From Streptantibioticus silvisoli (GTDB lineage: Bacteria > Actinomycetota > Actinomycetes > Streptomycetales > Streptomycetaceae), in NCBI RefSeq assembly GCF_027947535.2, contig NZ_JAAGKO020000001.1:337790-401789 (forward strand): a DNA stretch of 64,000 nucleotides, written 5' to 3'. The position numbers and the translations under genes were made by a program. Positions 60,505 through 64,000 of the stretch are shown here, piece by piece. A model generated the notes under the pieces. That model saw only the letters and a list, made by a program, of their open reading frames with translations, did not search any database and was not told the origin of the DNA. Within the stretch, counting starts at the first letter, position 1, and each line of letters opens with the position of its first letter.

Positions 60505-61761
60505 ATGACGGAACCGTCGGTGGGCGACCGAACGGCCCGGAACTGGACACAGCCCGCCTTCGGCGCCCGGCTCAAGCAGCTGCGCATCGAACGCGGACTG
60601 TCCCAGGGCGCGCTCGCCGGGGACGGCATGTCGGCCGGCTACCTGTCCCGCCTGGAGCGCGGGCAGCGCCAGCCCACGCCCCGGGCGGTGGCCCACCTCA
60701 CCGCCCGACTGGGCGTGCCCGCCTCGGTGTTCGACGAGACGGTGCCCACCTCGCAGCAGCACCTCCAGCAACTGCTCGCCACCGCCACCGGCGCCAGCGA
60801 ACTGAACGGCCTGGAGACCGCCCTCACCGAAGCGGTGGAATCCGCCGACGTCGCCAGCCCCGAACTGCGCTGGCAGGCACTGTGGTTGCTCGCCGAGCAC
60901 GCCGGCCGGCATGGCGACACCGCCACCGAACTGCGCCATCTGCGCGAACTGTGCGCGGTTGCCGACAGCATCGGCGCGCCGGGACTGCGCAGTCGGGCGA
61001 AGAGCCGGCTGGCCCGCTGCCACCGCTCGCTGGGCGAGGCCGAGCAGGCCCTGCGGTACGCCGCCGACGCGGCGGCCATCGCGCGTGAACACCACCTGCC
61101 GGAAACGGAGTTGCTGCCCATCCTGCTCGTCCTGGCCTCCGCCGAGGCGGAACTCGGCCGGCTGCCGGAGGCGTCGGCCCTGGTGCAGGAGATCCTGCCG
61201 CTGACGGAACGGGTCCCGGCGGCGCTGGCCGCCCAGGCCCTGTGGGCGAGCGCCACGGTGCGCGGGCGCCAGGGCGACCACACCGGAGCACAGAGCCTGC
61301 TCGCCACCGCGCTCGAACGCCTCGACAGCCGCGACGACTTGTCCCTGTGGATGCGGCTCCGGCTCACCGTGGCCTCCCTGCACCTGCAGAGCAAGCCGCC
61401 GCGCACCGCCGAGGCCGCGGCGCACCTGGCACAGGCCGAGCCCGCGCTGCGCCTGATCGGCACCGAACTGCACCGCCAGCAATTCCTCACCCTCAAGGCG
61501 CACTTGGCGTTCGCCGAGGGGGCGATCGACCAGGCCCGCGAGCTGTGCGCCGAAATCGACGCCCTCGACCTGCGACTGACCTTCCGGGACCGGCACCGCT
61601 ACGCGGTGCTCAGCAGCCGCGTCCAGATCCTCGACGGCCATGTCGACGAGGGCGTCCGGCGTCTGCGCCAACTCGCCCAGCAGGCCGAGGACACGTTCAA
61701 CATGGACCTCGCCGCCGAGACCTGGCGCCTGACCGCCGAAGCCCTCGCCCCCCGCTCCTGA
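60505..61761 (+). CDS. XRE-type regulator with C-terminal TPR-like repeats
   Basis: 418 residues. AGGAGG lies eight bases before ATG 60505. The helix-turn-helix (residues about 15-70) reads FGARLKQLRIERGLSQGALAGDGMSAGYLSRLERGQRQPTPRAV. The remainder is helical pairs of TPR type, for example LRWQALWLLAEHAGRHGDTATELRHL and RSRAKSRLARCHRSLGEAEQALRYAADAAAI. HTH-TPR proteins (such as the RRNPP family of Firmicutes and similar actinobacterial regulators) can bind short peptides. The divergent 49-codon peptide gene makes this possible here, but peptide binding is inference. Confidence 0.9.
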   Translation: MTEPSVGDRTARNWTQPAFGARLKQLRIERGLSQGALAGDGMSAGYLSRLERGQRQPTPRAVAHLTARLGVPASVFDETVPTSQQHLQQLLATATGASELNGLETALTEAVESADVASPELRWQALWLLAEHAGRHGDTATELRHLRELCAVADSIGAPGLRSRAKSRLARCHRSLGEAEQALRYAADAAAIAREHHLPETELLPILLVLASAEAELGRLPEASALVQEILPLTERVPAALAAQALWASATVRGRQGDHTGAQSLLATALERLDSRDDLSLWMRLRLTVASLHLQSKPPRTAEAAAHLAQAEPALRLIGTELHRQQFLTLKAHLAFAEGAIDQARELCAEIDALDLRLTFRDRHRYAVLSSRVQILDGHVDEGVRRLRQLAQQAEDTFNMDLAAETWRLTAEALAPRS

Positions 61762-62263
61762 GGACCGTCCGCCCCCCGCCGGACGCCCTCCGCCCGGTGA
61801 ACAGAACCCGGTGCCGCGCACGCGGCCCCCGGGGGAAAACCCGTTGATGGTCATGAAGCTCCCCCTGATGTCGTTCGCGGGCATCCCCGGCCAACGGGGT
61901 GCTCGCATCACCAAGTTCAGCGGCCGGCGCATTGATTGTCAGGGCCCTCCCGACACGCTGAACAATGGTCCCGCCGCAGCTCACAGCCGTTTGAAACGGG
62001 TGAGATTGGTACGGTCGAGGCGGTCACGTGCCCCGATCGGCACTGCGGCGGTCACCGGTCCGGCACGTGGCTGGTCACCGTCCGGTGGCGTGCTCCGGCA
62101 GGCCGGCACGAGCGGGGTTCGCGGATGGGCTTCAGGGCGGACTTACGCATCCGCCACGAATGCCGCGCCGGCCTCCAGCACGGGTTCCCGCAACCCGCGT
62201 GCTGCGTCAGCCGGCTCCGCCGACTGCGGGCATCGCCCCGGAAGGATCAGTAGGGTCGTTGGC
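61762..62263. other. Intergenic region, no gene seen
   Basis: About 500 bases between two rightward genes. Frames are short and without motifs. A weak GC hairpin close to 61765-61790 could end the XRE-TPR message. The promoter of the downstream kinase gene should lie here. Confidence 0.4.
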
Positions 62264-62902
62264 GTGCGTGATGTACGGGTGATTCTGATCGGCGGGACGT
62301 CGAACGTCGGGAAGTCGACCGTTGCCCAAGTGGTGGCGGAGAAGCTCGGGTTCGCGTGCCTGACCACTGACGGGCTGGCCCGGCACCCCGGGCGGCCCTG
62401 GAGGACCCCGGAGACCGAGGTGCCGGCTCACGTCGCCGAGCACTACAAGACACTCACGGTTGACGACCTGATGACGTCCGTTCTGGACCACTACGAGCGG
62501 CTGTGGCCCCGCATCGAAGAGCTGATCGCGGCCCACGCGGTCGAGGGTCACAACACCACGGGCCTGGTCCTGGAAGGGTCGGCGCTCCGGCCCGTCCGCG
62601 TCGCGAGCCTCCAGGTCCCGCACACGGCCGCCGTGTGGCTCACCGCGGACGACGCCGTGGTACGCGCCCGTGTTCGTGCAGCGGGCCGCTACGAAGCAGC
62701 CACGTACGAGGAACGGCACCTGATGGACAAGTTCCTCACCCGCACGGAGCGCTACCAGGTACTGATGATCGATGCCATCGACAGGCTGGCCATGGATCGC
62801 ATCGACGCGGGCGGCGGACGGTCCGCTGCAGAACTGGCTGGCATGGTGCTCGCGGCAGCCGACGCGCAGACCACGGTGGGGCGGTCGTCCGCCAGCCGGT
62901 GA
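62264..62902 (+). CDS. P-loop kinase-like ATPase
   Basis: 212 residues. ILIGGTSNVGKSTVAQVVAEKLGF is a P-loop (Walker A GTSNVGKS) near residue 10; VWLTADDAVVRARVRAAGRY is a likely lid region with Arg residues. The overall length resembles small-molecule kinases such as shikimate kinase, chloramphenicol phosphotransferase or 2-phosphoglycerate kinase-like proteins, none of which I can assign. GTG 62264 is the preferred start. It stands alone. Confidence 0.8.
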   Translation: MRDVRVILIGGTSNVGKSTVAQVVAEKLGFACLTTDGLARHPGRPWRTPETEVPAHVAEHYKTLTVDDLMTSVLDHYERLWPRIEELIAAHAVEGHNTTGLVLEGSALRPVRVASLQVPHTAAVWLTADDAVVRARVRAAGRYEAATYEERHLMDKFLTRTERYQVLMIDAIDRLAMDRIDAGGGRSAAELAGMVLAAADAQTTVGRSSASR

Positions 62903-62927
62903 CCGGTCGCGGCCCTTACCTGCGCCA

Positions 62928-62956
62928 CGGGGAACGGTCCCCGTGACCGTTCCCCG
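62928..62956. terminator. Hairpin between convergent kinase and SDR genes
   Basis: CGGGGAACGGT pairs perfectly with ACCGTTCCCCG around a 7-base loop. It lies 25 bases after the kinase stop and 64 bases before the SDR stop, so it can serve both. Confidence 0.8.
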
Positions 62957-63020
62957 AACGGAACCGTGGGATGTATGTGCCGCGCGGGACCAGGAGCGAG
63001 GTCCGTGGTGGTGGGACCGG

Positions 63021-63782
63021 TCAGTTCACCTGGGTCGTGGGGCGCAACAGGATTTCGTTGACGGCGGCGTGCCTGGGTTGCGTGACCATGAAGACGATGG
63101 ACCGCGCCACGTCCTCGGCGGTCAGCCAGTCCTCCGGGTCGACCGAGGAGGGCAGCCCGATGCCGGGGGCGGTGGTCGCCTCGGTGGTCACCATGCCGGG
63201 CTCCACCAGGCCGACCCGTACCCGTCGCTGGGTGATCTCCTTGCGCAGCGCCTCGCTGAAGCCGACGACCGCGTGCTTGGTGGCCGTGTAGACCGCGTTG
63301 TTGGGGCGGGCGACCCGGCCGGCGGCGGAGGCGACGGTGACCAGGTCGGCGACGCCGCGTGGTCCGTCGGCTGCCGTCAGCAGGTGGGGGAGTGCGGCGC
63401 GGGAGGTGTGCAGTACGGCGGAGACGTTCAGGGCGAGCATGCGTTCCCAGTCGGTTGCCTCGCCGTCCTCGAACGCCCCGGGTACCACCGCTCCGGCGTT
63501 GTTGACCAGGACGTCGAGCCTCCCGAGCTGCGATGCGGCCTCCTCGACCGCCGACCGGGCGCGGTCGGGATCGGTCAGGTCGGCGGGCAGCACGATGGCG
63601 TGGCCGCCCTTGCCGGCGATGTGGGCGGCGAGGTCCGTCAGGCGGTCGGCCCGCCGGGCCACCAGGGCGACGGCGGCCCCCTCGGCGGCGAGGGCGAGGG
63701 CGGTCGCCGCGCCGATACCGCTGGAGGCGCCGGTCACCAGGGCCGCGCATCCGGCGAGCGGGCGGGTGGCGTCACGGGTCAT
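63021..63782 (-). CDS. Short-chain dehydrogenase/reductase (SDR)
   Basis: 253 residues. TGASSGIG at residues 17-24, NNAG near 93, catalytic Ser in VTVASAAGRV and YTATK (Tyr/Lys). The C-terminal region PEDWLTAEDVARSIVFMVTQPRHAAVNEILLRPT is typical of the YdfG/serine dehydrogenase-like SDRs (3-hydroxy acid dehydrogenases). CAGGAG lies seven bases before ATG 63782. It is probably a general housekeeping oxidoreductase. The last 218 bases of the window hold no recognised gene. Confidence 0.9.
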   Translation of the reverse strand: MTRDATRPLAGCAALVTGASSGIGAATALALAAEGAAVALVARRADRLTDLAAHIAGKGGHAIVLPADLTDPDRARSAVEEAASQLGRLDVLVNNAGAVVPGAFEDGEATDWERMLALNVSAVLHTSRAALPHLLTAADGPRGVADLVTVASAAGRVARPNNAVYTATKHAVVGFSEALRKEITQRRVRVGLVEPGMVTTEATTAPGIGLPSSVDPEDWLTAEDVARSIVFMVTQPRHAAVNEILLRPTTQVN

Positions 63783-64000
63783 GGTGCTGCTCCTGAGGTG
63801 GGGGAGTCGGGGCCATGACGATCATGCCCCGAATACCGTGGCTCCTCCCAGTAGGGCTTCCCGGTCCGAGCCCACCTCTCCATGGGGTTGAGAGTCAGGC
63901 AGTCGTCCGCCGGGGGACAGCACCGCCGGGGCTTCCGCTTCGGGGGGGCGAATCGTCGCAGCGGCGGCGGAATGGGCCCCCGGCGCCGTCCACACCGGTA

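Noticed and set aside
60103..61932. Minus-strand open frame opposite the XRE-TPR gene
   Set aside because: A shadow except for its last 50 codons (59953-60102), which have their own RBS and terminator and are annotated.

Overview
The window is high-GC DNA with GTG/TTG starts, strong third-position GC bias and many ATGA/GTGA gene overlaps, as expected of a Streptomyces or close relative. No rRNA, tRNA or CRISPR was seen. All family assignments come from reading motifs; no database search was run.

Region 1 (1-19.4 kb) is one side of a hybrid NRPS/PKS cluster cut by the window's left edge. Almost all genes run leftward and many overlap by 4 bases. It holds a ketosynthase (partial) coupled to a stand-alone adenylation-carrier protein; an FAD oxidoreductase; an MFS exporter; a LigA/LigB-type extradiol dioxygenase pair; a Gfo/Idh/MocA oxidoreductase and an SDR. 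It also holds a complete FkbH / acyl-CoA dehydrogenase / ACP / 3-hydroxyacyl-CoA dehydrogenase set that should make hydroxymalonyl-ACP; no O-methyltransferase was seen. A sugar-like arm follows: APH-fold kinase, a GT-B-like protein, a split transketolase and, divergently, a DUF4254 protein plus a GT9-like glycosyltransferase. The product is not recognised.

Region 2 (19.4-32.6 kb) is a patchwork. A nearly intact 951-bp IS5-family element with a -1 frameshift site sits exactly at the stop codon of a HAD hydrolase gene. Beside it are a frameshifted methyltransferase remnant, a degenerate IS5-like remnant, a divergent SDR/LysR pair around a palindromic operator, a UvrA-like ABC protein, a heterodimeric ABC exporter pair and a VOC protein.

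Region 3 (33.0-48.0 kb) is an L-arabinose utilisation regulon: secreted GH54 arabinofuranosidase, LacI-type repressor, araB-araD-araA, galM, a three-gene sugar ABC importer, and a secreted GH93-like propeller enzyme nearby. Five copies of a GTTAGCGCTAAC-like operator mark the promoters, two of them overlapping TTGACG promoters.

Region 4 (48.3-58.8 kb) holds the most unusual locus. A leftward operon begins with a 33-residue acidic peptide gene. A perfect 16-bp hairpin follows, then a protein with two tandem heme-oxygenase-like diiron domains, an ALDH-like protein, a TauD-type dioxygenase, an amidohydrolase, an MFS transporter and a peroxiredoxin. Just upstream, also leftward, is a fused anthranilate synthase gene preceded by a tryptophan leader peptide (two adjacent Trp codons) and an attenuator hairpin. 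The layout suggests a peptide-scaffolded or RiPP-like pathway, possibly using anthranilate or a related aminobenzoate.

Region 5 (58.8-64 kb) holds a small envelope protein, a minimal LuxR-type regulator, and an XRE-TPR regulator divergent from a 49-codon peptide gene with repeated AATGTGCCA sites between them, followed by a P-loop kinase and an SDR.
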